Shown here in pieces: positions 12,986 to 24,694 of a DNA stretch of 64,000 nt. The position numbers and the translations under genes were made by a program. The stretch is from contig JAEMWC010000189.1 in assembly GCA_016490735.1 (NCBI GenBank), positions 1,040,376 to 1,104,375 on the forward strand. Reading direction: 5' to 3'. The stretch comes from Pachyseris speciosa. Taxonomy: Eukaryota; Cnidaria; Anthozoa; Scleractinia; Pachyseridae. The notes under the pieces are model-generated. The model was not told where the DNA came from. It ran no database searches and was given only the letters and a program-made list of their open reading frames with translations. Numbering within the stretch: position 1 is the stretch's first letter; each line of letters opens with the position of its first letter.

Positions 12986-13084
12986 TTAAAATTAAAAATA
13001 TTGGTTTGATAAGTTAGTAAGTCATTGAAATGTCCATCCCTGACGATTTCTAAGTTATTTTACCTTTGCAAACATCGCATCATA

Positions 13085-13440
13085 ATGAAATATTTCCTCC
13101 AAGTTCTTTGCGGCGGCACTTGCAAACTGGTTTGCGAAACCCGCGAAAAGTAACCACAAGGTGCAGAAGCTTTTTTACGACATGATTAACAAGTACTACA
13201 CCGGCTCAAACTGCTCTGAAAAAGTTAAACAGCAGCTGGCTCAAGCAGAACAAGACATCAAGGTCCTGAAAGACAATGTAACTAAATTGTCTTGTGGAAA
13301 CATCTGCTCAGGATTGATGCAACAGGTCATCGAATTACGAAAAGAAAGTAAGGAAGTGAGAGAAAACCTAACTGAAGTGAAACAACAGTTGACTGAATTG
13401 AAAGAAGAGTTCAAGGCAATGAAAGAAAATCAAACTAAAG
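13085..13440 (+). CDS. FReD copy 2, exon 1: signal peptide (frameshifted) and coiled coil
   Basis: The ATG at 13085-13087 begins MKYFL, matching MNYFL of the intact copy at 60514, but that frame stops after 22 codons (TAA 13151-13153). The coiled-coil part (KVKQQLAQAEQDIKVLKDNV, then ELRKESKEV and LTEVKQQLTELKEEF) is in the next frame, open from about 13101. A one-base indel between about 13096 and 13110 explains this; in the downstream frame the start of the exon would be a hydrophobic, Ala-rich leader. The exon ends with a phase-1 donor, g|gtagga, at 13440/13441, which fits the phase-1 acceptor of the exon at 23735. Heptads predict an oligomerising stalk, as in ficolin-like lectins. It is either a pseudogene lesion or a sequencing error. 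Confidence 0.7.
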
Positions 13441-13968
13441 GTAGGAGGGAAGGATTCTAATATTTCTTCATCCTCTAAAAACATTTCTTCAGACGTTCAT
13501 TCGTGTGTGTACCTGAAATAAAGGTTCTCCTTCAATTAATTCTCATGCAGCCGAGCTTGTGTAGAGGAGCTTAAAGTAAACAGCTGGAAAAGGCTCTATA
13601 TCGGTTTGTTTCCAATGCCCGTCTTAAGGCATGTGTAGCACCATTATATCATAATGGTGTCCCTTTTTGCTATTTCTTCACATCCCTACATGCACTGCAG
13701 CCCTTAGCTTTCACTACTCTTGCACTTGCAGTCATCCTTAGGTTATCTTGAATTTGTTTTAGCAGCTTTCATAACGTCAACACCGACTTCAACCCCAAGT
13801 CCTCCTTCCCATCGGGGTAAAAGTGAATAACAAATCATGAATTCTCTATTTATCAAGTTCCGTAACGTGTTAAGGAATAAGTGGGAGGTTTTAGAATTGT
13901 TAGACACAATTTTCAGTGGAAAACACGTGTTGGCTGCGCAAAATGCATCTTAAGAATTTTTGTCAGTA

Positions 13969-13969
<1 letters not shown>
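13441..13969. other. Start of the ~10.3 kb intron of FReD copy 2
   Basis: Non-coding. The intron extends to 23734 and contains the RLE-type LINE, a SINE, a second LINE, and MITE-like repeats described separately. Confidence 0.6.

Positions 13970-14013
<44 letters not shown>
13970..14013. repeat. (ATT)n tract, left side of the RLE LINE
   Basis: About 14 units of TTA, abutting the 3' end of the minus-strand LINE. Confidence 0.95.
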
Positions 14014-14014
<1 letters not shown>

Positions 14015-17000
14015 CTTCACTTAATTACTTGCCCACATTTACCTTCTAGGGCCAGAACCAAACCATGGTTCTAAGGCACTAGAGGAGTGTTTGTTCAATT
14101 TACTTGATTGAGAGGACCTTTCTCTGAATGTGTGCTGTTCCCAGCGTGCGTGCTGTTTTCTGGATTTCATGTGGGTTATTGTTGCCTGGGATTTCGCGCA
14201 GCTGTTTTTCAGTACCTTTCCTAATAACTCCAAGGGCACCTACGACAACAGGGATTATCACTGTTCTCATCTGCCACATACGGGCTATTTCTATCTCCAG
14301 ATCTTTGTATTTAGACAGTTTCTCTGATACTTTAATGGAAGTGTTTTTGTCCGATGGTATGGCCACGTCAATTAAGGTGCACTTGTTTTCCTTCTTATTC
14401 TTGATCACAATGTCTGGGCGATTTGCTGTTATTGCTCCAGTGTAGGTGAGTTGCGACCTTATTGTGCCGGTGGATATATTCTGTCTTTGCCAGTTCTGGG
14501 CAGCCTGATATAATGTGATTTATGGTTTCTTGGGATTTATTACAAAGGCGGCAATGAGGGTCAGTGCCATCTTTTATAATGTGGTGCTGGTACGCTCTGG
14601 TGAGGAGAGCTTGGTCCTGCGCCGCTATAATTAGTCCCTCTGTTTCCGCCCACTCGACTTGAGCCACTGGTTTGTCAACTTTTTGTCAACGTCCGCTTCT
14701 CTTATCCGTGAGGGGTATCTACCATGCATTGGTTTTTCTTCCCATCTTTTCTGTAGTTGTTTCTGGCCTTGGTGCTTTGCTTTTGCCTAGATTTTGCCTA
14801 GGGCGTCTCTTGGAGGTCTAATTCATGTTTGTACTTTTCAGCTTCTCTTGTGATAGAATATAGCTTTTTGTTTTCTTCATGTTGCTGGACCAAGTGTAGG
14901 AGTCGATCATTGCTTGATGTCAAGTAGGCATCTAGGCCAATAGTGGTAGTCTTATAGGTCAGTTCTAATTGGACAAGGCCTCGTCCGCCGTCTGCTCTTG
15001 GGAGATATAATCAATCAATATCAGCTTTTGGGTGATGCATTTTTGCCGTCGTGAGTAGCTTTCTAGTTTTAGTGTCTAATTTCTTGATCTCAGATAATTT
15101 CCAGTTAATTACATTAAAGCTATATGTAATTACTGGTACAGCTAAGGTGTTTATAGCTTCAATCCGGTTGGAAGCGTTAAGTTCACTTTTTAATACCAAT
15201 CTGGTTCTTCTATAATATTCTTTCCGGTTCTTCTCTTTCATGGCTGCGTGCTGAATGCCATCTCCCTCATTTACTCCAAGGTACTTGTATGTTCCTTCTT
15301 GCTCTAGCTCTTTTATGGTGGTGGAAGTGTCTAGATCTAGATTTCTGGTGTTTTCAAGCCGACCTTTTTTAAACGTTGCTTTTGCACATTTCTCTAGGCC
15401 CATCTCCATTCCGATGTCATCACTGAAGGTTCTTACAGTGGTAAAGGAGACCTGTTTGTTGGTCGTCGTTTTTGGCAAAGGTTTTCAAGTCGTCCATATA
15501 ATACATATGGTTTACTTTGTTATCCAGGATTTCATATCAATACGTACTCTCGTTTAGCATTGTGCTGAGAGGAGCAAGTGCAATGCAAAATAATAGGGGT
15601 GATAGGGAATCTCCCTGGAAAATGACGCTCTTGATTTGGATTGGCCTGGATGTCATGGATCCGCTGGAATGGTTTAGGTGCAAGGTTGTTTTCCACGTTT
15701 TCATACTTTCAGAGATGAACCATATGGTAGTTGGGCACACTTTGTACATTTCTAGGGTCTTCACAATCCACGAGTGAGGGACGCTATCAAATGCTTTTTT
15801 TGTAATCGATCCATGCTGTTGAGAGGTTTTTCTTTTTAGATTTGGCGTCTTCAAGCACCATTCTATTAATAAGTAGTTGGTCTTTACAACCATAGCTTCC
15901 ACGTCTACAGCCTTTCTGTTCATCTGGTAATAAGTGGTTGTGTTCAAGGAAAGTATATGTTCTTTCTGCCAAGATGGATGTCAAGATCATAAACATTGTT
16001 GGTAAGCAGGTGATGGGCCGGTAGTTTTTGGGGTTCTTAGTGTCTTCCGACTTGGGCAGTAGGTAGGTAATTCCCTCAGTTAGCCATGTAGGGCAATTGC
16101 GTGGATTTTTTACGGCTTCGTTGTATCCCTTACCAAGATCGTCGTGGAGGGCATGTAGACTTTTTATCCAGAAGTTGGTAATTCCATCTATTCCAGGGGA
16201 TTTCCAGCTGCTTGATTTCTTGATGGCCGCAGTAGTTTCGTCAAGGGTGATTTCTTCCCAATTTTGGCCTTCCAGGTCCTTAAAAGCATCTGCCTGTTTC
16301 TGGATCCAGGTTGCATTCTCATTGTGAGCTTTTTCTTTCTCCCAGATGTTTTTCCAGAATTCCTCAACCTCCTCAATAGGTGGGGGCTCATTCACCTCAA
16401 TTATTTTCTTCCCTAGCTCACGATAGAAGGTCTTTACATTTTCTTTGAAGATTTTATTCTGTCTGAAGAAGGCACTTCTTTTTTCAAATCGCCTGAGCCT
16501 TTGTGCCTTAGCCTGGATCTTCTGTTTGAGTATTTCTTTAGCGATCTGTATATCTTCTTTGTTCTTGATCTTTAGCTTTCGTTCTAGTTTTTCCTTTTTC
16601 CAATGTTTGATCTGCGCACCTTTCTCAACTTCACTAAGGATGGAGAGGTCTTTTCTTAGTTCGTTGATTTCCTTTCGTATTTTGTCCTTCCAATATGGTT
16701 GTTTCTTTCTTTCTCGGTGTTTAAGCGGTCTTTTTCCTAGTTTTTCTGTGATGGTTGTCACAGTTGCTTATATAAGTTGGATAATTTGATTAAGATTGAG
16801 AGGAGTGGCGATCTCTTGTTTAATCTCAGCTATGGCCTCATTTGCATGCTTGAGTAGGGTTGTGGCTCGGTGATCAATCTTGATCTTTGGTAGTGGCAGC
16901 CTCTCGTTAACAGGAGATTCTTTTATAACTTCCCATTTCTGCAGCATCTGGGTTTTCATTTCACATGTTTCCCTGCAGTGTGGTTTTTCCGGTTCTAGCG

Positions 17001-17691
17001 ACTGGTGGTGAGCAGGGTTTTCATTAGAGATTCTTTCATTATCGGCTCGTCTTTGAGTGTCTGTGTATGCAGGTCTCAGGTTAGTTGATTCCTCAGTAGT
17101 CGAGTTTGCCTGCTTCACTCTCTCTCCGATGGTTTCGAGTTCCACATCAGTCAACCTTTTATTTTTGATGATATCCCTTCGAACATTAGCAAGCTTGTTT
17201 GCATCTATATTAAGTCTAGTTGTAGGATTTTGTTGTCGCCAGATCTTGTACGTTGCATGGGTGGAAGCAGTCTCAGAAGGATCGATGGTAGCTTTGAAAA
17301 ATGCTTCAATCACTTGTTTATACTCCTCTCTATTCCATTTCGTCCTTTTTACTTCCGAGGGGTTTTGATTGTTCGTAGCCACAGGGCCTCTGTGAGGAGT
17401 ATCCTCAGCGTGGTTATCCTCTGGCGTTACGTGAGAGGAGTTTGTTCCAGTAGTAGACTTTTCGACCTCAGCCTGGTTCCCTACTGAGGGACGCGGTCCT
17501 TGTTCACCCGCGCGACGACCGATGCGGTATGATAATCTAGTGTTATAATTTGCCATTATTACGATTCGAACTCGTAACCCTGAGTAGGGGCCCTTACCGG
17601 GTGCTGTCAGCCGGAGCCAGCTGAGCCCGGGGCTCAAGTGGGCAGGGGCGTCCACTCCCTGAAGTAGTAATAGTATTACTACCCGTTACCC
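14014..17691 (-). mobile_element. Non-LTR retrotransposon with restriction-like endonuclease (R2/R4-like), inactivated
   Basis: Read on the minus strand, the element starts near 17690. A protein start MANYNTRLSYRIG lies at 17556. A long basic N-terminal region runs to 16768. A shifted frame (16761-15787) carries SPGIDGITNFWIK, NYRPITCLPTMF and QKGCRRGSYGCKDQLL. The next frame has KAFDSVPHSW and FQGDSLSPLLF, then the catalytic YMDD at about 15489-15500, then KYLGV and related thumb sequence to 15011. The C-terminal end has a CX2CX8HX4C zinc knuckle (CRLCNKSQETINHIISGC, about 14500-14560). It is followed by RPDIVIK...LIDVAIPSDKN, the RPD...D signature of the restriction-like endonuclease. There is no APE domain. 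At least six frameshifts or stops make it dead. It is almost complete at about 3.7 kb. Confidence 0.85.

Positions 17692-17692
<1 letters not shown>

Positions 17693-17757
<65 letters not shown>
17693..17757. repeat. (ATT)n tract, right side of the RLE LINE
   Basis: About 21 units of the same repeat and phase as on the left side of the LINE. The LINE therefore sits inside a trinucleotide repeat, or one side is its own tail. Confidence 0.95.
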
Positions 17758-17759
<2 letters not shown>

Positions 17760-17877
17760 AATGAAGAATGATCCTCGCAGTTGTGAACGCAATTTATGCA
17801 ATTGCCAAAAGAAGCCTGAACAAAATTTAGGAGTTCAACGGGGTTTGAACCCGTGACCTCGCGATTACCGGTGCGAT

Positions 17878-17917
<40 letters not shown>

Positions 17918-18005
17918 TAAGTCAATTGTGGGTTCATATGTTCCCGTGAAAGAAAAGAGTGAATGATATATGAAATGAATCATATATGAACTGCGGAAAT
18001 GAAAT
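17758..18005 (-). mobile_element. tRNA-derived SINE copy with a Thr-like tRNA segment
   Basis: The minus strand 17903-17831 (73 nt) folds as a tRNA-like body. It has acceptor GGCTTCA, D arm AGCTCAGTTGGTTAGAGC, GGT in the anticodon position and T arm ACGGGTTCAAACCCCGT. Position 33 is C and the anticodon stem does not pair, so it is not a working tRNA gene. The unit including flanking caaatgaagaatgatcctcg is repeated at 52740-53003. Confidence 0.75.
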
Positions 18006-18655
18006 GCCTGTTGTGTCGGGTCCCTCCACAAACGAGAGTTTGGGACACCCGTAGAACGACGTTACACCGAGGTGCCATCTGGCCACTTTTAGTTGTTGCC
18101 CTATGCTTCAACTATCTGTAAAGCCGGTTAAAGACAAATCTGGGCAGGCGCCTCATGGTTCGTTAACTTCTGTGGTTTTGTCACCATCCCGAAATAGTAG
18201 ACGAACTTTCTAAATGACTATCTTTTCAATTTCTATTTGAATATAAACAGTCCCGGGCAATAAATTAAATAACCCTTGCATTAAGGTTGAAATTTCTGTA
18301 ACACTAAAATGTAATAGATGATACGCGGCTTATTACTTTTTAAGTTCATCGTTTTTTTTCTGATTAAGCCCGAACGTTTCTTATTTTTCAAGGTTTAAAA
18401 TCATAAAGGCAATTTTTAAGCAGAGATAAAAAACAGTAGCGCGCGCTGGTTGTGACGTAACAATTTCTGCTGTTTGAATTGCGTATCGCGTATATGACAT
18501 AGATGACGCAAGACCCAAGCGAACATAACGAAGTTTTTCCTTGGTTTACGCACATCTTTTGTTTTGGTAGTTTTTTCTTGTTGCGTTTTACCTCTCATTA
18601 AACCTAGCTTAAATTGTCTGAGTTAATTTAATCTGAAACCAATTTGCGAGCCCCA
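18006..18655. other. Intronic/intergenic DNA
   Basis: Nothing recognisable as a gene. Confidence 0.4.
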
Positions 18656-18737
18656 TACACCGAATGCAAATATGGCGGACCACTCGGTCGGCGCCCGGGA
18701 CGAGCTACATGAAATCGAGGCTAGTCAGGCTTTGATG
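18656..18737. repeat. Left arm of an ~82 bp inverted repeat (partner 20534-20617)
   Basis: It contains gaatgcaaatatggcggacc and ggtcggcgcccgggacgag, which match the reverse complement of 20534-20617 with a few mismatches. Read in this direction there is an ATG GCG GAC start-like context. The arms bracket about 1.8 kb that includes a LINE. Confidence 0.8.
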
Positions 18738-18769
18738 TATGTATGTATGTATGTATGTATGTATGTATG

Positions 18770-18800
<31 letters not shown>

Positions 18801-19728
18801 GACTTTATTTAAACACGGAAAATCATCAGTTAAGTATTACAAGTTAAAAACTAAGACTATTTACAACTAACTGCTTTACATGATTGCCGTGTGGGAATCC
18901 GATATGTTGGATACCCTCTTCAGATTTCGCTTAAATTGATCAACAGATCCGACATTTTTAAGCTATCGGGCAAGTTATTCCATAACTTGGCCCCGCTATA
19001 GGAGAAGCTACGTTTTAAATAATTGGTTCTTGGTTTCGGCAATGCCAGTTTTCCCTCAGAGTTTCTCAGGTTGTAATTAGAGTAGCTCTGAGCAAAAAGA
19101 CGTTGGAGATATTCCGGGGTAAGACCATTCATTGTTTTATACATCATTAAGGCTTTCTGTTTCTTTCGTCTTATTGATAGCCTCTCCCAGTTAAGGGTGG
19201 ATAGGAGGTGGTCCGAGTTCGTATCAAAGGGCAATTTTGTAATTATTCTAGCTGCTCGATTCTGCAATTTTTGGAGCTTATCACTCAAGTAGCCACTAAG
19301 ACAGTCCCAAACCGGGCTGAAGTAATCAAAGTTTGGCAAAATTAGCGCGTTATAAATTTGAATGGCAGTTTCCTTCGGAATAAAGGGTCGCACCCGTTTG
19401 AGGGCACCTATAGCTGAGGATACTTTCTTGCTTATTTCTTCAACGTGTTTGCGCCAAGTAAGATGAGCATCGATGGTAACACCCAGGGATTTGGTATGTC
19501 CAACCCTCTCGATGATTTGATCGTCAATTCTTATTTCGAAGTCTTCATTTTGGACAGATAATCTCTGCCTTGACCCAATTAACATTAACTCTGTTTTGGC
19601 AACGTTTAAACTAAGCTTGTTGGCTTTAAGCCAGCAGCTTAGGTTACTTAGTTCAGGGGTTAAGGCTTGTTTGAGATCCGTTAACGTTTTAGCCGATAGT
19701 GTAATGTTTGTGTCATCAGCAAACATCC
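18736..19728 (-). mobile_element. 5'-truncated LINE (RT thumb and C-terminus) with (TACA)n tail
   Basis: The minus-strand frame from 19726 to 18920 begins exactly at the motif C sequence MFADDTN. It continues with WLKANKLSLNVAKTELMLIG, SLGVTIDAHLTWRKHV, ILPNFDYFSPVWD, LQNRAARIITK and the C-terminal FSYSGAKLWNNLPDSL. This is a CR1/Jockey-like RT tail. The frame is uninterrupted to 18920. The 3' end is the (ATAC)n repeat at 18738-18799. The 5' truncation at about 19728 falls against cgcagcggccggccg. Confidence 0.85.
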
Positions 19729-20533
19729 TTGGCGCAGCGGCCGGCCGATGTTTTGTTTTGCAGAAAAGTCTTGGTTCGTTGATGGTTCGTTGTAGATCTG
19801 GTCTGTTTTATTTCGCTGTGCGTACGAGTTGCTGTGTTTCTGAATGCCTCGAGGAGGGATAAAAATCTTCCACCATTCACCTCTAAGGCAAAATAGTGGA
19901 TTAATGCAATTCGTTGAGACGAAGAAAAGGAGTTCAGGATCGCGCCCGAACTAAAGTTCGTTCGCTACATCATGTCCGATCATCATTTCAGGAGAGAAGA
20001 TCTTAGAAAAATCGATTCAATGACGAGCTTATGTGGTGTCTTGTGGTGTTCCAACACGATTTGCATGGCCAGTACCTTCCCCAAGGTAAAGAAAAGCTCC
20101 TCTCGAAAGACATCCTCTGTCCCCATAGAAGAAGTTTTTGTTTACGTCCGCGTCCACTCGCACGGAATCGCACGACACAAATACTACGGTGTAGTAACCA
20201 AGCGAATGAACTTCAAATGCCCCGTCATTGAAGCCAGTAAAAGCATTGAGCCAAATAACAACGACTTGGAGGTAAATGCGATCGCTTACACATTTTTTAA
20301 GATCTTCCAGGCTAAACTTAAACAGTTCGTTCGACGATATAGTGAACTCCTTTCCTTCGTCTGTTTTCCCCTAAGAGGCAAATGGGGAAACTGAGAAAAA
20401 CACTTTCTCTGCTGTGGAAGATTTCACTCCCTTCTGGTGGCATTCAGGAGCACAAAAACGCGTAGGGAGGGCGAAACAAAACGAGCCAAATCGACGTCGA
20501 AGGAACTAGCCTTTCTGGGGATGTCAAAATAAA
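19729..20533. other. Unrecognised DNA between inverted arms
   Basis: Between the LINE and the right arm lie 800 bp of moderately GC-rich DNA with an open frame of 140 codons on the plus strand (19972-20394). A shorter one on the minus strand crosses the arm (20681-20424, containing MADHSVGARDE). I recognise neither. It could be the body of the DNA transposon or a captured host exon. Confidence 0.3.
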
Positions 20534-20617
20534 ACATCGAAGCCTTACTAGCCTCGCTTTTATGCGACTCGTCCCGGGCGCCGACCGAGTGGTCCGCCAT
20601 ATTTGCATTCGGTGTAT
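20534..20617. repeat. Right arm of the inverted repeat
   Basis: Reverse complement of 18656-18737. Confidence 0.8.
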
Positions 20618-22320
20618 TGAAGCTGTATTTGCAAGCAACAAAACGTCCAAGTTGAATTAAGAAGATGGAAAGAAACAACATCTTTAAGTTAAAGGATTTT
20701 ACAGGTACAAAAATTCGTTAATTTGTAATTAACTGCGTAGAATGATAGTTGTCAGCTCAGGCACATAGGGCCAACTGTGGTACCACAGTTTGAAACGTGT
20801 GGTTACAGAGTTAACCCTTTAAGAGCGCTAAAATCATCCTCGTACTCACCTTATTTCATTGCAACGGTTTATCTCTTCGCGCGATTTGCAACCGTTCTCC
20901 CCTTCGCGCACATAGCAGGTTGTTTGGTTCGAGTGCTTTTGTTTTTGTTTTGGTTTTCTTGCTTAGCGTTATGCTTTTGTGAACTCTCTACCGAGGTCTT
21001 GTCACTGTGCCCCTGACGAGAATGGCAGACCTTATGAGCCGACAATTTGTTTCACTTTATAGCGGAGCTCCGGCGACCCGAAGTGCCGCCAAGCGGAGCA
21101 CCATGGTTAAGAAAATATGGAAACCCATCTGCTCGAGAAAATTTGGTTTCGGTCACCGTACGTACGTCGTACGTCCCTCCGTACGTCCGCCCCTCCATGT
21201 ATGCGATGTGAAATGTCCCATTAATTATGTGTTGTAGCACGGGTTTTGTGTACATCTTTTGATATTGGACGTCAATGTTATGGCCAATTGATACCTGTCA
21301 AAACAAGGTATCCGCTGACCAGTAGTACGTGACCATAACGCGGGCTCAAGTCAAGACCTCATCGAGGTCAGCTGTTTTTTTGAAGTTGACCGCTGACCAG
21401 GTACTGGTTTTCGATTAGATCGCAGGCTCAAGCCAGGTGTGGGGCACCCAAACCAAAACGAGGCTTAATTTTTCGCGCGCTTTCTGCGGCTCGAGATTTC
21501 ACATTCAGTTGGTTTCTTCATTTTGTGTTCAACAACTTCATCGTCTTCGAATTCGAAGTTCTCTTTTAATTCGCGTAAAAGGCATGAAAATCAGGAACAA
21601 CTTAAAAGATACTCCGGAACGTGAATTTTCAACTGGTAAAATGGCAGAGCTAAACATTTTTCTCAGGAAATTCTTAAATTTTGAATCCACTTGTATGGCG
21701 CCCGGATTGTGTGGTTGAAAAACAAAATGATTTAACGCTTCAAGGGCTTGTTCACTTTTACCGCGGCATCTTGCAGCTCACAACGAAAGTTCACTTAACA
21801 ATTCACTTCAAACCGTTTCAATTCAAACCGTTTGCTATTTTTGTAGAAAGCTCGACAACACAGGTAACTTAAATAAATTGAAGTTTAGCATTTGAGGTTT
21901 AATCGTTATTACTTTTGTTCAGGAATGAAACTTGTATTTTTGTTTCGACTGGATATAAATAACAATCTACTCGTTTTAGACACAAAGAAGTAGCTAGTAG
22001 AATTGTTTGTTGTTTTGCAAGCGAACGAGTGTTTTCCTCCGCTTGGCTGACTGTACATGTTTTTTGACGTCAGTGTTTCTATAGTGTTAAGAACTGAAAG
22101 AAACGTTTGCCCTTATGTTATTAACAGGTAATCGCATTGAGTACTCGTAAAGCAAATGTCTGAAAACAGAAGTGATATCAAGCCTTAATTTTACTCGGTC
22201 CCATGAGATTACCTATCCAAACTATCAGGATTGTTTTCCTTTTTCTCTTTTCTACGACATTTAAGCTTATGTCTCAGCTTAAGGTACAGCCGACTACGAA
22301 ATATGTTTGTTAAGCCCCGG
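20618..22320. other. Intronic DNA, no recognisable gene
   Basis: No domain is seen on either strand. A small word repetition, tacgtacgtcgtacgtccct, sits near 21160. 21300-21420 has repeated ctgacca/aggtca words. Confidence 0.4.
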
Positions 22321-22681
22321 CTAAAGATCAAACATTTTCATCCAACATCGTGTTTGTCACACATAACGTTTGGTGGCTAAACGCATAACAATGTTTGACC
22401 AAACAGCGGGCCAAGTGAGTCCAAAAAATGATTTTTGCGTATTATCGCTGAAATTTTCGACGTTATGCGGTTTATTTGGTTGCTTTTTACCGTTTGTGTA
22501 CGATTTGTTTGTTGGGGTGGCTAAACGATCAAACATTTGTTCGTAATGCGAAATTTTGGATGAACAATGTTTGGTCTAAATAAAAAATGGAAAGCCATTT
22601 AATGTACTATTGTGAGAGGTGGCTAAACGTTCAAACATGCCCTTCCAACGATGTTGGATGAAAATATTTGATCATTCCTAG
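22321..22681. mobile_element. MITE-like element with ~30 bp inverted ends
   Basis: 22321-22350 (ctaaagatcaaacattttca and following) is inverted at 22649-22681. Inside, words related to gtggctaaacg.tcaaaca occur at least three more times, so the element seems built of a repeated submotif. There is no ORF. Confidence 0.65.
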
Positions 22682-23734
22682 ATTGCTAAATTTGTTTTCG
22701 AACAGACACACACGTCGACTGTATTGTTTTCTTGTAATGTTTTGAGGTTTTTGAACCGCGGTCAATTCCTGTTGACTGCTCTAAACACAAAATATTGGCG
22801 CAAGGAAAGCCATGCGGTGTTCCTCAATACCAGTAAAAAGTAATAATCGTGGAACTCCGCTTTTAGTCTTGGCTAAATCTATATATTACTATCAGTCTAT
22901 GCCGTTTGAACACCTACTTTAGTGAACTTACTAAATTATAATCCATAGGAAAATACCTGATACAAATCTAAACTGATATGGTCAAAATCAATACAAAAAG
23001 AAAAAACTGTTTATTAATAGTGGTAACTCCGAGCGTAAAACCAGACTCGCTCAATGGTAAGTCAGGTTTATCCTTATGCAGTATTCATAAACATTCAAAT
23101 CTTTTCGGAGTATTCACCCGTTTGCTCTTTTCTAATAGTTAGTAAAAAAATTTAGAAATTAAATTTAGGGAAAAAATAATTAACCATGAGTAAATTCCTT
23201 CCCTGTTGCCCTGATCGTCTGTTCGGTTAGATGGTCGTTTCTTGTTCGGGCGGTTGTTTGGCTGTCGGTTCATTGTGCCTTTCGGCCGTTTCATTTGTTC
23301 GGTCGTTAATTGTTTCGGTCGTCTGGTTCTTTGGCCGTTTGGTCGTTCAGTCGTTTCGTTCTGTTTTCGGCCGTATTCCGGTTCGTTCATTCGTGTGGGT
23401 TTGGTTTGGGATTTCTCACTGGTTTTTCAAATCCCCGTCTAAAACGATAAACACATAACGTAATATATTAAAACACATAACGGAAACCCCCTATTTTATC
23501 ATTTGAAACCCGGAACGGTTTACTTCCCTTGTGTTTTAATATCAAGATGGCACTTCCACATAGTAGGACTTAATCCTTCTGTATTCTAACGGTGTACTTT
23601 GTACACATTGATATATGAAAAAAATCTGGCCATTGGGAGTCTTCAATTGGTATTTACAGCTGAAAATTTTGATAGCTCGGCTAAAATATTATGACAATAG
23701 AGGACACCTGGTTGTTTCATCCAATATTTTTCAG
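22682..23734. other. Intronic DNA before FReD copy 2 exon 2
   Basis: No gene is recognised. 23225-23400 is rich in ttcggtcgtt-type repeats that create Arg/Pro- and Val/Ser-rich open frames without meaning. The stretch ends in the acceptor tttttcag at 23727-23734. Confidence 0.45.
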
Positions 23735-24118
23735 TTTACAATAACTGCGCCGAGGCTTACAAATCCGGTAACAAGATCAGTGACGTCTACAAAATCGATC
23801 CTGATGGTTTGGGCGAGTTTGAAGTGTTCTGTGATCAGAAAACAGCCGGCGGAGGTTGGACGGTTTTTCAGAAGAGATTTGACGGCTCTGTAGATTTCTA
23901 CCGAGGATGGAATGACTACAAACGGGGCTTCGGCAATCTGAACGGCGAGTTTTGGCTCGGACTGGACAAGATTCGCCGGCCGACTGTGAGCAGTATTAAC
24001 AAGCTTCGCGTCGACTTGGCGGATGTCCCGGGGAACTCAAAATTTGCCGAGTACAGCGCATTCACCGTGGGAAGGGAGAAGGGCAAATATAGACTGAGAT
24101 TGGGAATAGGGTATTCAG
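23735..24118 (+). CDS. FReD copy 2, exon 2: N-terminal half of the fibrinogen domain
   Basis: 384 nt, phase 1 at both ends (cag|tttac...tcag|gtaag). It encodes YNNCAEAYKSGNKISDVYKI, then EFEVFCDQKTAGGGWTVFQK, DGSVDFYRGWNDYKRGFGNL, EFWLGLDKI, and EYSAFTVG near the end. This is a canonical fibrinogen-related domain start, with the first Cys pair (NCA and FCD). It is uninterrupted and about 85% similar by eye to the exon at 61387-61767. The family includes ficolins, tachylectins and angiopoietin-like secreted lectins that bind acetylated sugars or other patterns. A role in innate recognition here is an inference. Confidence 0.88.
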
Positions 24119-24694
24119 GTAAGCTGCATTGCCTCGGTCTAGTCGGTGATTCATACAACGTGGGGGAGCCCTCACTTTTCATTTAGGAACAAGCTTTGAG
24201 ACTTATTGCATTGCCCAAGAAACGCACTTTTTTGGTTTAGCTTTGGAAGAAAGACAGCAAACAGAGCGATAATTTGAAGCCAAAATTCTTTCATTAACAA
24301 GGATCCAGCTGTCAAGGTACGAGCCGAATGCGGGCCGGAACTGAACCTTTCAGTATTTTATTAAGTGCTTAGATCATGGGACAGTTTAATTTATCGGTAG
24401 AGGTGTTTCGTTTTCAATTTTGTACGCTTTAATTTTGGCCAGGTTTTCTTTCGAGTTGTCTGTTGGTTTTTTTTTTAGCACCCAAAACATTTCAGGAACA
24501 AAGAAAATGGTGACAAGTTCCCAATCTAAATCGCAGCAAGAATTCATTTGAAAAGTCGGTGAAAAGTCATTTCCAGAACTAAAGTAGCTTCCCACGCATT
24601 CGTTTCTAGGGGACTTTGGCACAACTGCAACGTGTAACTTTATTTTCACACCGCGAAAAATTGATTCAGATTTCACACGTCTATCTGTTTGCAG
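24119..24694 (+). other. Intron 2 of FReD copy 2
   Basis: 576 bp, GT (24119) to AG (24694, ctgtttgcag). No insertion is visible. Confidence 0.8.

Noticed and set aside
14128..17487. Plus-strand open frames of 60-114 codons over the RLE LINE
   Set aside because: They are antisense to the recognisable minus-strand RT and endonuclease.
17560..17690. HDV-like ribozyme at the 5' end of the RLE LINE
   Set aside because: R2-type elements often have one, and a few short pairings can be drawn, but I could not build the required P1/P2/P3/P1.1 nesting with the catalytic C.
17831..17903. Functional tRNA-Thr gene
   Set aside because: Position 33 is C instead of U, the anticodon stem is unpaired, and the piece belongs to a repeated unit; the same holds for the copy at 52824-52896.
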